From NCBI GenBank assembly GCA_017442225.1, contig JAFSAR010000021.1:1-41486 (forward strand): DNA of 41,486 bases, written 5' to 3'. The position numbers were made by a program, and so were the translations under genes. Under the pieces are notes generated by a model. That model was not told the origin of the DNA. It saw nothing but the letters and a program-made list of their open reading frames with translations, and ran no database searches. This DNA is from Clostridia bacterium (GTDB lineage Bacteria; Bacillota; Clostridia; Oscillospirales; Acutalibacteraceae). Positions 1-6,475 of this stretch are shown piece after piece (positions within the stretch are counted from its first letter, which is position 1; the number at the start of each line of letters is the position of its first letter).

Positions 1-107
1 GTGACGGCAACTTTGTCCTTTACAAACCAGTTCGGCTCGGACTGTGTTACACGAAGTTCGTACTCTTTTGCATCCTTTAAGAACACCGATAAACAGCGTC
101 GTTTCAT
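1..107 (-). CDS. Partial hypothetical protein start overlapping the previous frame
   Basis: A second frame begins at an ATG preceded by AGAAGG, 4 nt upstream, and gives about 35 residues up to the edge. These have a balanced soluble composition (for example the piece FLKDAKEYELRV followed by EPNWFVKDK). This looks more like coding sequence than the other frame over the same bases. It may be the next gene of the element, overlapping the 3' end of the small membrane peptide, or the same gene after a frameshift. It is too short for a family assignment. Confidence 0.4.
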   Translation of the reverse strand, partial: MKRRCLSVFLKDAKEYELRVTQSEPNWFVKDKVAV

Positions 108-198
108 TTAACCTTCTCTTTTGAAACCTGCCAACGACAAAGGCGAGTAATAACACAGCCTCTATAATTAAAATTAAGATACTTATTATGTTCCACAT
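1..198 (-). CDS. Partial small membrane protein of the integrative element (runs off the left edge)
   Basis: The frame starts at an ATG with a good ribosome binding site (AAAGGAGC, 7 nt upstream) and stays open to the window edge. The first 25 residues are a strongly hydrophobic segment (residues 3-24) followed by the basic stretch RFQKRRLN, the look of a single-pass membrane peptide. Similar one-helix peptides often sit beside XRE genes in Clostridia conjugative elements, which fits the neighbour at 212-424. From about residue 38 the translation becomes rich in Cys and Arg and looks unnatural, while another frame (from 107) looks protein-like. The real product may therefore be short, or the sequence may hold a frameshift. 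I do not recognise a family. Confidence 0.4.
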   Translation of the reverse strand, partial: MWNIISILILIIEAVLLLAFVVGRFQKRRLNETTLFIGVLKGCKRVRTSCNTVRAELVCKGQSCRH

Positions 199-211
199 AC
201 GAACAGCTCCT

Positions 212-424
212 TTACACCTCTTTTTCGACGTCCATCATTTCTCCGATATTACAATCCAATTTATCACAAATGCGAAGCAGAACATCGATAGACACCGGCT
301 CATCCTTACGCATCTTGGTCAGCGTATTAGGTGCAATTTCAGCCGTTCTTCTAAGGTCTGCTTTGCTCATTTTCTTGTCAACGAGTAACTTCCAGAGCTT
401 GTTGTAACTAACCTTCATAGCCAT
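212..424 (-). CDS. Small XRE/Cro-type helix-turn-helix regulator
   Basis: A 70-residue protein that is almost entirely one Cro/CI-like DNA-binding domain. It opens with MKVSYNKLWKLL at residue 3, a signature of very common small regulators in Firmicutes conjugative elements and prophages, and continues with SKADLRR, then APNTLTKM as recognition helix, then VLLRICDKLDCNIG. Such proteins bind element promoters in the cytoplasm and usually repress them. The ATG at 424 is the nearer start to AAGGA; the ATG at 418 is equally possible. A consensus-like promoter lies just upstream (466-494). The gene downstream on the same strand starts only 13 nt after its stop, so they are probably co-transcribed. 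Confidence 0.85.
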   Translation of the reverse strand: MAMKVSYNKLWKLLVDKKMSKADLRRTAEIAPNTLTKMRKDEPVSIDVLLRICDKLDCNIGEMMDVEKEV

Positions 425-465
425 ATTTGCGATTTTCCTTTCTTTCTAAAAAGATTACATTTTAT

Positions 466-494
466 ATTATAACACAATATTGGCAGCATTACAA
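466..494 (-). promoter_or_regulatory. Sigma-A-type promoter of the element XRE gene
   Basis: On the minus strand, TTGTAA (489-494) and TATAAT (466-471) are separated by exactly 17 nt and point at the XRE gene starting at 424. The predicted leader is about 35 nt. Confidence 0.7.
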
Positions 495-511
495 GAGACT
501 TTATCAAAATA

Positions 512-549
512 AAAACAGACTTTCGCAAGTTGATGCGATAGTCTGTTTT
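512..549. terminator. Strong inverted repeat, terminator-like
   Basis: A 10-bp perfect stem (512-521 with 540-549), one T-T mismatch, then 5 more pairs (523-527 with 534-538) around a 6-nt loop. On the minus strand it is followed by TTTTTATTTT, so it would stop leftward transcription entering the XRE promoter region. No gene is apparent to its right on that strand, so it may insulate the element end. Confidence 0.5.
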
Positions 550-860
550 GTCGGCAACACTTGTCCCTTGTTCTTGAAAAGCCAACACGATTTTGTGTGC
601 TGTATGCCTCAACCGGTGCTTTTTATTGCACTGCCAAAAGAGCGATTTTGTGGTAAAAATGGGCGTAGTTCTACGAAAAATTCTAATAGACTTTTCCAAA
701 AATCCATTAGAACTCGGCAAAATCGGAGAAGACTTTTAGACCTTGATTTTTACTGTGTTTTTTGATATAATAATTGAAATAACCCTGAAAACATCGGGGT
801 TTTCGGGATTCTCACTATTGCCTTTATCTTCCGTTAAATTCCGTCAAGTTCGTTTTTTGA
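550..860. other. Non-coding end of the element
   Basis: I see no credible gene here. The open frames on either strand have no family resemblance and lack ribosome binding sites. A consensus-like promoter (743-771) points right towards the tRNA fragment. A hairpin lies at about 783-812: a 9-bp stem with one bulged T, formed by CCC-T-GAAAAC and GTTTTCGGG. Such structured, promoter-bearing sequence is common at the attachment ends of integrative elements, but no recombinase-binding repeats could be assigned. Confidence 0.4.
743..771 (+). promoter_or_regulatory. Outward-pointing promoter near the element end
   Basis: TTGATT (743-748) and TATAAT (766-771) with a 17-nt spacer, directed towards the tRNA fragment and the chromosome. 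No gene follows within 380 nt. It may be a promoter that reads out of the element or a chance match. Confidence 0.4.
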
Positions 861-923
861 CACTTGACTCGAAATCAGTTAGGGAGCAATCCCCCGCGAG
901 TTCGAATCTCGCCGTCTCCGCCA
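861..923 (+). other. 3' fragment of tRNA-Ser(CGA): attachment-site remnant
   Basis: The stretch reads as the 3' two-thirds of a serine tRNA. The anticodon stem 5' side is at 863-867, the loop at 868-874 with anticodon CGA (870-872), and the 3' side at 875-879. A hairpin variable arm (GGGA-GCAA-TCCC, 882-893) follows, then a T stem-loop GCGAG-TTCGAAT-CTCGC (896-912), the acceptor 3' strand CGTCTCC (913-919), discriminator G and encoded CCA (921-923). The matching acceptor 5' strand and D arm are absent; the bases before 861 do not resemble them. The outer base pair of the anticodon stem (863/879) is a mismatch. It is best read as the duplicated end of a tRNA gene used as an integration target, not as a working tRNA. 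Confidence 0.85.
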
Positions 924-965
924 AAATTCAGGAATCATACCTTTGGTGTGGTTCCTGAATTTTTT
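924..965 (+). terminator. Terminator of the (original) tRNA-Ser gene
   Basis: Directly after the CCA end, 924-934 pairs perfectly with 952-962 (11 bp). The stem extends by 7 more pairs (935-941 with 945-951, including G-T pairs) to a 3-nt loop, and a T-run follows. This is the normal position for a tRNA terminator and marks the start of chromosomal sequence. Confidence 0.8.
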
Positions 966-1089
966 GTGGTGGCGCGAGGTCAAACGTAGTTCGTCTAAGC
1001 AGTTCAAAATGCACGATAACATTTTGAAACTGTGAAGTCTCGAGCACAGAGGTTTTGCCGTTGTTTCCATATTACTGTTTTTCGACATC

Positions 1090-1118
1090 TTGAATTTTAC
1101 GGCGGAATGTTATATAAT
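1090..1118 (+). promoter_or_regulatory. Promoter of the MATE transporter gene
   Basis: TTGAAT (1090-1095) and TATAAT (1113-1118) with a 17-nt spacer; the gene starts at 1155 after GGAG at 1144-1147. Confidence 0.7.
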
Positions 1119-1154
1119 ATACGTTGCAATTTTTTGATTTTACGGAGCGAAATT

Positions 1155-2516
1155 ATGAGCGATAATAAAGAAATGCTCGGCACGGCGCCGATTGGCAAGC
1201 TGCTGTTTAAATTGGCAGTTCCGACGGTGGTTGCCCAGCTTATCAATATGCTATACAATATCGTTGATCGAATTTATATCGGTCATATAAAGGATATCGG
1301 TAGTCTCGCGCTGACGGGTGTCGGTGTATGTATGCCGATTATTATGATTATCTCGGCATTTGCGGCGCTGATTGCCTCGGGCGGTGCGCCGAAGGCATCT
1401 ATCTCGATGGGCAAGGGCGACAACGATTCTGCCGAAAAAATAATGGGCGGTTGCTTTTCTCTACAGCTTATTATCTCCGCCGTTCTAACTGCCGTTTTGC
1501 TGATTTGGAATAAGGATTTACTTTTGATGTTCGGCGCAAGTGAGAACACCATCGGTTACGCCACCGATTATATGAACATCTACGCTATCGGTACGGTATT
1601 TGTTCAGTTGACACTCGGTATGGGTGCGTTTATCACCGCACAAGGCTATACCAAAATCAGTATGATCACGGTGCTGATCGGTGCTGTTAGCAATATTATT
1701 CTCGACCCCATATTCATTTTCGGTTTTAAGATGGGTGTGAAGGGCGCGGCGCTTGCTACTATTCTTTCACAAGCCATTTCTTGCATTTGGGTGCTTACCT
1801 TCCTTTGCGGTAAAAGAACCTATCTCAAACTCAAAAGATATAATCTCCGCATAGACGGAAAACTCGTTTTTCCTTGTATTGCGCTCGGAACCGCAACCTT
1901 TATTATGCAGAGCAGTGAAAGTGTGATTTCTGTTTGCTTTAATTCTTCGCTTCTTAAATACGGCGGCGATATTGCCGTAGGTGCTATGACAATACTTACA
2001 AGTGTGATGCAGTTTGCCATGCTCCCGATGCAAGGCATTGCACAGGGCGCTCAGCCGATTTTAAGCTACAACTTCGGCGCTAAAAACGTGGGACGTGTAA
2101 AGAAAACATATAGGCTGTTACTTATATCCTGTCTTACTTATTCCTTTATCATTTGGGGAGCCATTATGTTGTTTCCGCAAATGTTTGCAGGGATATTCAC
2201 GCCTGACGCGGCGCTCATTGAGTTCACCGCAAAAGCACTTCGGATCTATTGCGGTGTGATGTGCATCTTCGGTATTCAGATTGCATGCCAGATGACCTTC
2301 GTTTCCATCGGCAACGCACCTTGTTCTATTATCGTTGCCATAGTTCGCAAGTTCGTTTTACTCTTGCCACTGATTTACATTATGCCGCAACTGACCCAAG
2401 ATAAAACAATGGGTGTTTATACGGCAGAGCCTGTTGCCGACGTGATAGCCGTAACCTTTACCGCTATACTTTTTACCGTTCAATTCAAGAAGGCGCTAAA
2501 GTCTTTAACACGGTGA
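1155..2516 (+). CDS. MATE-family multidrug/sodium efflux transporter
   Basis: A 453-residue integral membrane protein of normal MATE length with about twelve hydrophobic helices in two related halves. Family hallmarks are an N-terminal LFKLAVPTVVAQLINMLYN stretch with the DRIYIGH motif following, and, at the start of the second half, GIAQGAQPILSYNFGAKN. MATE proteins export cationic drugs, dyes or metabolites in exchange for Na+ or H+ across the cytoplasmic membrane. The substrate cannot be read from sequence. The start at 1155 has GGAG 7 nt upstream; an earlier in-frame ATG at 1032 has no ribosome binding site and precedes the promoter. It is the first chromosomal gene after the tRNA remnant. 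Confidence 0.9.
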   Translation: MSDNKEMLGTAPIGKLLFKLAVPTVVAQLINMLYNIVDRIYIGHIKDIGSLALTGVGVCMPIIMIISAFAALIASGGAPKASISMGKGDNDSAEKIMGGCFSLQLIISAVLTAVLLIWNKDLLLMFGASENTIGYATDYMNIYAIGTVFVQLTLGMGAFITAQGYTKISMITVLIGAVSNIILDPIFIFGFKMGVKGAALATILSQAISCIWVLTFLCGKRTYLKLKRYNLRIDGKLVFPCIALGTATFIMQSSESVISVCFNSSLLKYGGDIAVGAMTILTSVMQFAMLPMQGIAQGAQPILSYNFGAKNVGRVKKTYRLLLISCLTYSFIIWGAIMLFPQMFAGIFTPDAALIEFTAKALRIYCGVMCIFGIQIACQMTFVSIGNAPCSIIVAIVRKFVLLLPLIYIMPQLTQDKTMGVYTAEPVADVIAVTFTAILFTVQFKKALKSLTR

Positions 2517-2541
2517 CATTTTAATTTCTATATGTTATAAT
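2513..2541 (+). promoter_or_regulatory. Promoter of the flavoprotein gene, overlapping the MATE stop codon
   Basis: GTGACA (2513-2518) and TATAAT (2536-2541) with a 17-nt spacer. The -35 box overlaps the TGA of the transporter gene (2514-2516), so the next gene has its own promoter. Confidence 0.6.
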
Positions 2542-2595
2542 TTTTACATAAAATCAAATAAAAGAATATTTTGCTTTTTGGAAAGGAACTTTTGT

Positions 2596-3216
2596 ATGAA
2601 GGTATTAATGATTAACGGTAGCCCAAGGGCTAACAGCAATACAGGTATTGCGCTTGGTGAAATGGAAAAGGTTTTTCACAAAAACTGTATTGAGACCGAG
2701 ATTGTACAGCTTGGTAACCGTGAAATTCGCGGCTGTATGGCATGTGGATACTGCTTCAAAAATGGCAAATGTGCAATAGATGATATTATAAATCAGGAGC
2801 TTGCCGCAAAATTCGAGGAGTGTGACGGCTTGGTTGTGGGAAGCCCTGTGTTTTACGCATCGGCAAACGGCTCACTTATATCATTGCTTGACAGACTGTT
2901 TTACAGTACATCCTTTAACAAGACAATGAAAGTCGGCGCGGCAGTGGCTGTTGCACGTCGCGGTGGATGCACCGCAACCTTTGACCAATTAAATAAGTAT
3001 TTTACAATATCAGGTATGCCCGTGGCATCGGGTCAGTATTGGAACAGTGTTCATGGCAGAAAGGTAGGCGAAGCCGTCGGTGACGAAGAGGGTTTGCAGG
3101 GTATGCGGACTCTGGCTGAAAATATGTCCTTTTTAATCAAGAGCATAGCGCTGGGTCGCGAGAAATACGGCATACCCGAAAAAGAGCCTTGGAAAATGAC
3201 AAATTTTGTAAGATAA
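2596..3216 (+). CDS. NADPH-dependent FMN reductase-like iron-sulfur flavoprotein
   Basis: A 206-residue flavodoxin-fold protein. The FMN phosphate-binding loop is GSPRANSNT (residues 8-16), and the second flavin loop is in GSPVFYASANGS. Cysteines 47, 50, 53 and 59 form the compact CxxCxxC-x5-C cluster of iron-sulfur flavoproteins, which hold a 4Fe-4S cluster next to FMN and pass electrons in anaerobes. The electron partner and substrate are unknown. AAAGGAAC 7-8 nt upstream selects the ATG at 2596; an upstream TTG at 2578 lies before this site. It follows the MATE gene but has a separate promoter and ends at a strong terminator. Confidence 0.85.
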   Translation: MKVLMINGSPRANSNTGIALGEMEKVFHKNCIETEIVQLGNREIRGCMACGYCFKNGKCAIDDIINQELAAKFEECDGLVVGSPVFYASANGSLISLLDRLFYSTSFNKTMKVGAAVAVARRGGCTATFDQLNKYFTISGMPVASGQYWNSVHGRKVGEAVGDEEGLQGMRTLAENMSFLIKSIALGREKYGIPEKEPWKMTNFVR

Positions 3217-3220
3217 TAGA

Positions 3221-3255
3221 AACCCCTACAACATTTTTGGAGTGTTGTAGGGGTT
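3221..3255. terminator. Bidirectional terminator between convergent genes
   Basis: A perfect 13-bp stem (3221-3233 with 3243-3255) and 9-nt loop lies between the flavoprotein gene (stop 3216) and the minus-strand transglutaminase-like gene (stop 3261). T-rich sequence follows on the plus strand. Confidence 0.8.
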
Positions 3256-3260
3256 GTGTT

Positions 3261-5003
3261 TTAAGTGCGTTTTTTATTGATAAGAATTACAGCAACCGTA
3301 GCCGCCGCTGCTACAAAGAGGGCGGCAACGCCGCAAATAATTATCCACTTTAAAGCCGTACCGTCAGGGTTGCCACCACTATACAAGTATGACTCTTCGT
3401 AGGTTGAAGTTGCCTCATCTGTATCAACAATTATATTTTCGTCGATTGTAATGTCTTCATCAGTTGTGAGTTCTGCTTCACTTTCGCTTGAAGCATCATT
3501 GTTAGTTGAAGATGTTACAGTATTGTTGTTATTGGGTTTTTGATTTTGGGATTGATTGTTTGAGTTACTACTTGAGTTGTTATCTGTTGAGCCGCCGCTA
3601 ATAACAATATTACCGTTTGAGTCTGCAACGGGAAGTGCGTAACCGCAGGTATCACACTTGTTGTCTTTGTTATTGTCATTGTGCGAACCACGTGTACCGG
3701 CACTTTCACTGCCGCATTTGGTACATTCTTTCCAGTGATTTGTTGCATCGTTTTTCCAACCTGATGGGGTGTGAGCACTTGCTTTTATCTCGAGTTGTCT
3801 GTCATCGGTTATCTGTTGAGTGCAGGCAGAGTCAAGATATTTTGCACCGCAACTACAAATATAATAAGTCTTTGTTCCATTTGAAAGACAGGTGGCATTC
3901 ACTTGTGGTATGGTCGTTTTGGGTGAACACGTATGGCCTTCTTCGGTAATGATAAAGTTTAAAATCATTGCTTTGCCAAGAACACTTGCAGATACTTTTA
4001 CCTTAAAACCGCCGGTAGCACCTAATGCTTGTGCTATGGCAGTGGCATCCAGAGATGACATAAAACTTTCGTGCGAGCATGTGACATATATTTGTGTTTT
4101 TTTATTATCCTTTTTTAAAAGATCTACAAGCTTTGTTTGATCATAACTGCTAAATTCGCGACCCTCTTTTTTATAGTAATTTGCAGCTGTAGCGGTAGCT
4201 TGTGGAACCAATGATGTATATTTTGCATCAATTGTGTGGTTTTCTAGTAATTGTTTTGTTGTAATGTTAAAATAGGCGTAAAATGTATTGGTACCTTGGT
4301 CATCCCAAGTAACGTCGGTGTAATACCACTGCCCGTCAATTTTTACAAGATTCCAAGCGTGAGGTTCGGGAGTGTTTGTGTTGGGGTTGATACTGCTACC
4401 AGTCACAAACCAAGCAGGAATGCCGACTTTAAGTAAAAGATGTTGGTAAGCCTTTGCATATCCGTTACAAACTGCCTTGCCCTCTACCAAAGCACCGTAG
4501 GAAGTTTGGTCGTTTTCTGTGGGGGTATATGTTACGGTGTCAATGAGACGGTCGTGAATTATTTTAGCTTTTTCATAATCGGATTTTCCGCTAAGACCGC
4601 TTGTGAGTTCGTCAACCTTAGCGTTGTATGCAGATTTTGCATTTGCTACATTTGAAATGCAGTAATTTGGTGTAAACGATACTACGGTAGTGCCCAAGGT
4701 GGACCAACCATATAGACCATTGGTGACCCAAAAATATTCGGGGTAGTCACTATAAAACATTTTAAATACTTCGTGCAGTTGATCGGCGGTTATGTTCCAA
4801 GACGGATCAATTGGAATTTCGGTGGGTGTGTTATTGGCACAACCGGTAACCAGTTGGTCATAGACCTTTTGCATATTAGCATCAAGCTTTGTTCTGCCAT
4901 AGCGCATATCAGAATCATCTGCAAAAACAGAGATGGTCGGCAAGGTTAAAGCGATGATAACAAACGCTAAAACAATGGCTGTAAGTCGTTTGAAGTTTTT
5001 CAT
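3261..5003 (-). CDS. Secreted membrane-anchored transglutaminase-like protein
   Basis: A 580-residue surface protein. Residues 1-28 are a signal peptide (cleavage after VFA). The transglutaminase core shows the Cys-His-Asp triad: C179 in GKAVCNGYA, H215 in PHAWN, D230 in YYTDVTWDD. In bacteria such folds act as cysteine proteases or cross-link or cleave peptides outside the cell. Then come three Cys knuckles (YYICSCG, ECTKCG, CDTCGY), a low-complexity N/S/D/E spacer, and a C-terminal transmembrane helix with the short basic tail NKKRT. There is no LPXTG, so it is membrane-anchored. The ATG at 5003 has GAAGG 7 nt upstream; an in-frame TTG 18 nt earlier is less likely. Its promoter is consensus, separating it from the two similar genes upstream. 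Confidence 0.85.
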   Translation of the reverse strand: MKNFKRLTAIVLAFVIIALTLPTISVFADDSDMRYGRTKLDANMQKVYDQLVTGCANNTPTEIPIDPSWNITADQLHEVFKMFYSDYPEYFWVTNGLYGWSTLGTTVVSFTPNYCISNVANAKSAYNAKVDELTSGLSGKSDYEKAKIIHDRLIDTVTYTPTENDQTSYGALVEGKAVCNGYAKAYQHLLLKVGIPAWFVTGSSINPNTNTPEPHAWNLVKIDGQWYYTDVTWDDQGTNTFYAYFNITTKQLLENHTIDAKYTSLVPQATATAANYYKKEGREFSSYDQTKLVDLLKKDNKKTQIYVTCSHESFMSSLDATAIAQALGATGGFKVKVSASVLGKAMILNFIITEEGHTCSPKTTIPQVNATCLSNGTKTYYICSCGAKYLDSACTQQITDDRQLEIKASAHTPSGWKNDATNHWKECTKCGSESAGTRGSHNDNNKDNKCDTCGYALPVADSNGNIVISGGSTDNNSSSNSNNQSQNQKPNNNNTVTSSTNNDASSESEAELTTDEDITIDENIIVDTDEATSTYEESYLYSGGNPDGTALKWIIICGVAALFVAAAATVAVILINKKRT

Positions 5004-5034
5004 AAAAAAGCCTTCTTTCAAAGTTTATGATTTT

Positions 5035-5063
5035 ATTATAATGCTTTAAAAGTGCATTGTCAA
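5035..5063 (-). promoter_or_regulatory. Consensus promoter of the transglutaminase-like gene
   Basis: On the minus strand, TTGACA (5058-5063) and TATAAT (5035-5040) with a 17-nt spacer. This is a full-consensus sigma-A promoter, so strong expression is expected. Confidence 0.85.
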
Positions 5064-5067
5064 ATAA

Positions 5068-5100
5068 TTTGGTGGTGACGGCAGAGCCGCCACCACCAAA
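5068..5100 (-). terminator. Hairpin after the second surface-protein gene
   Basis: A 10-bp stem (5068-5077 with 5091-5100), one A-C mismatch, then 4 pairs (5079-5082 with 5086-5089). It lies just after the stop at 5114 and before the next promoter. The T-run is weak, so termination may be partial. Confidence 0.55.
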
Positions 5101-5113
5101 ACACAAAGGAGTA

Positions 5114-6475
5114 TTATTTAGCTGAATTATTCTTTTTTATAAAGATTATGGTAACAACTGAACCTGCACCCAAAACAACAACTGCCACTATAACAATCCA
5201 AATCCAAGCATAAGATTTTTCTTGTTCGGTTTCATCGTCATTATTGATGGTTTCGTTTGATGCATCATCGTCAGCATTGGGTTCGGTTGAGTCAGTTGGA
5301 GGAACAGAATCAGTTTGAGAAGTGGAATCTGTTGAATCGGTCGGGGTTGAATCGGTGGACTGTGTTGGTGCGCTTGTTGATGTCGTCTGATCGTTTTCTG
5401 TGCTTGTTGTAGCACCGTCTTTGATTGTGATATCAAAGCTGGTACTGTCTTCGTTTCCGTTTTCACTTACGATACGAATGTTAACATGACAATTACCTGC
5501 TTTGGTTGGCTTTCCTTCAATTTCACCGTGTTGAGTTAGAACTAATCCGAATTCAGATAGTTGTGAACCCATAATCTCGGAAAATACGGCATCGGCGTCG
5601 GTGCATTCTAATTTAACGTAATAGTCCTTACCTTTTGTGGCATTGGGGAGTGATTTGGTTGTGATTTTAGGTGTGGAATTGGAGGGGGTATCGGTATTTG
5701 TTGGTGTGCTTGTAGCAAGTGCAGGATATTCCATCTTGACTTGTAGCATATTACCGTTGTTTTGACCAATGGTGCAAGCTTTTCCGTTTATTGTTGCCTG
5801 TACGTTTTTAGGGAACTCATAACCCGACTTTGCCTTTATGTAGATTCCAAAGGTATATTGATGCCCTGCTTGGAATTTATCTCCTTTAGTCAAATATACT
5901 TGTTGAACACGATCGAGCCAGAACATTCCGCTGGATGCATCGGTAGAATATATATTACATGTAGTTTCTTGCAAACTTACGGAAAAATCAGCTGCATTGT
6001 CAGCCTTGGGCGCATCTAAACCCGAGATTGTTACGTGATTAATATAAAGATTATCCGCAGTTAGTGTAATGGTTGCTGTTGCGTGACTTACATCTTTCAC
6101 AGAAAGTGTAGCGGCATCTCCATTGACTGTGATTGACGGTGGTGTAGAAACTGAAAAAGAGTATCCGGTTTTAGAAAGCAAATATACGGACAACTCATAT
6201 TTTTGTCCACCAACAAAGGTATCGTTTTCGTCCATATATTCGCCGGTAGATAGGTCTTTCCAGCGTAATCCGTTTTTGTGGCCCTTAGAGTTATAGGTAG
6301 TGTCAACCTGACAGTTACCGTATACCTGTAAAAACGTCTCTGGATTTTCCAAATGGGCGGGGTGGGTGATCATAATGTCTGCGCTGTCAACATTTGCAGC
6401 AGCATAAGCGGTTATAGGTAACAAGCAAATTACCATAGCCAAACAAAGCATTAAACTAAAAATTTTCTTTTTCAT
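5114..6475 (-). CDS. Secreted membrane-anchored surface protein with Ig-like/putative adhesive modules
   Basis: A 453-residue protein with a clear signal peptide (residues 1-25, cleavage after AYA). Two similar beta-rich blocks follow (residues about 27-150 and 150-245), each with a KTGYSF or KSGYEF motif and an INGK or VNGD turn. These resemble the N-terminal block of the upstream protein (KFGYTF). After a putative Ig/cadherin-like stretch (about 255-350) comes a long S/T/D spacer, one transmembrane helix and the tail KKNNSAK. No catalytic motif is visible; an adhesive or structural role is inferred. AAAAGGAG sits 9 nt before the ATG. The gene overlaps the end of the upstream surface-protein gene by 20 nt, so the two are translationally coupled. 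Confidence 0.75.
   Translation of the reverse strand: MKKKIFSLMLCLAMVICLLPITAYAAANVDSADIMITHPAHLENPETFLQVYGNCQVDTTYNSKGHKNGLRWKDLSTGEYMDENDTFVGGQKYELSVYLLSKTGYSFSVSTPPSITVNGDAATLSVKDVSHATATITLTADNLYINHVTISGLDAPKADNAADFSVSLQETTCNIYSTDASSGMFWLDRVQQVYLTKGDKFQAGHQYTFGIYIKAKSGYEFPKNVQATINGKACTIGQNNGNMLQVKMEYPALATSTPTNTDTPSNSTPKITTKSLPNATKGKDYYVKLECTDADAVFSEIMGSQLSEFGLVLTQHGEIEGKPTKAGNCHVNIRIVSENGNEDSTSFDITIKDGATTSTENDQTTSTSAPTQSTDSTPTDSTDSTSQTDSVPPTDSTEPNADDDASNETINNDDETEQEKSYAWIWIVIVAVVVLGAGSVVTIIFIKKNNSAK

Larger units (their letters stand above)
1..923. mobile_element. Right-hand end of an integrative element inserted in a tRNA-Ser gene
   Basis: The left edge carries an XRE regulator and fragments typical of integrative and conjugative elements, then about 440 bases without a credible gene. 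It then runs into a 63-nt 3' fragment of a tRNA-Ser gene that has no 5' half. When an element inserts into the 3' part of a tRNA gene, the intact tRNA stays at one end and a copy of its 3' part marks the other. Here the fragment reads rightwards, so the element lies to its left and ordinary chromosome starts after it. No integrase or conjugation gene is in view and the left junction is outside the window. The element call is therefore an inference from the tRNA fragment and the XRE gene. Confidence 0.6.

Noticed and set aside
415..765. Frames of about 100 residues on both strands between the XRE gene and the tRNA fragment
   Set aside because: Unlike any protein I know, no ribosome binding site, and one crosses a strong hairpin and the XRE promoter.
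861..923. A complete tRNA-Ser gene
   Set aside because: The 5' acceptor strand and the D arm are absent upstream; only the 3' part is present.
1032..1154. Upstream extension of the MATE transporter to an ATG at 1032
   Set aside because: It lies before the promoter at 1090-1118, has no ribosome binding site, and the added 41 residues do not resemble MATE N-termini.
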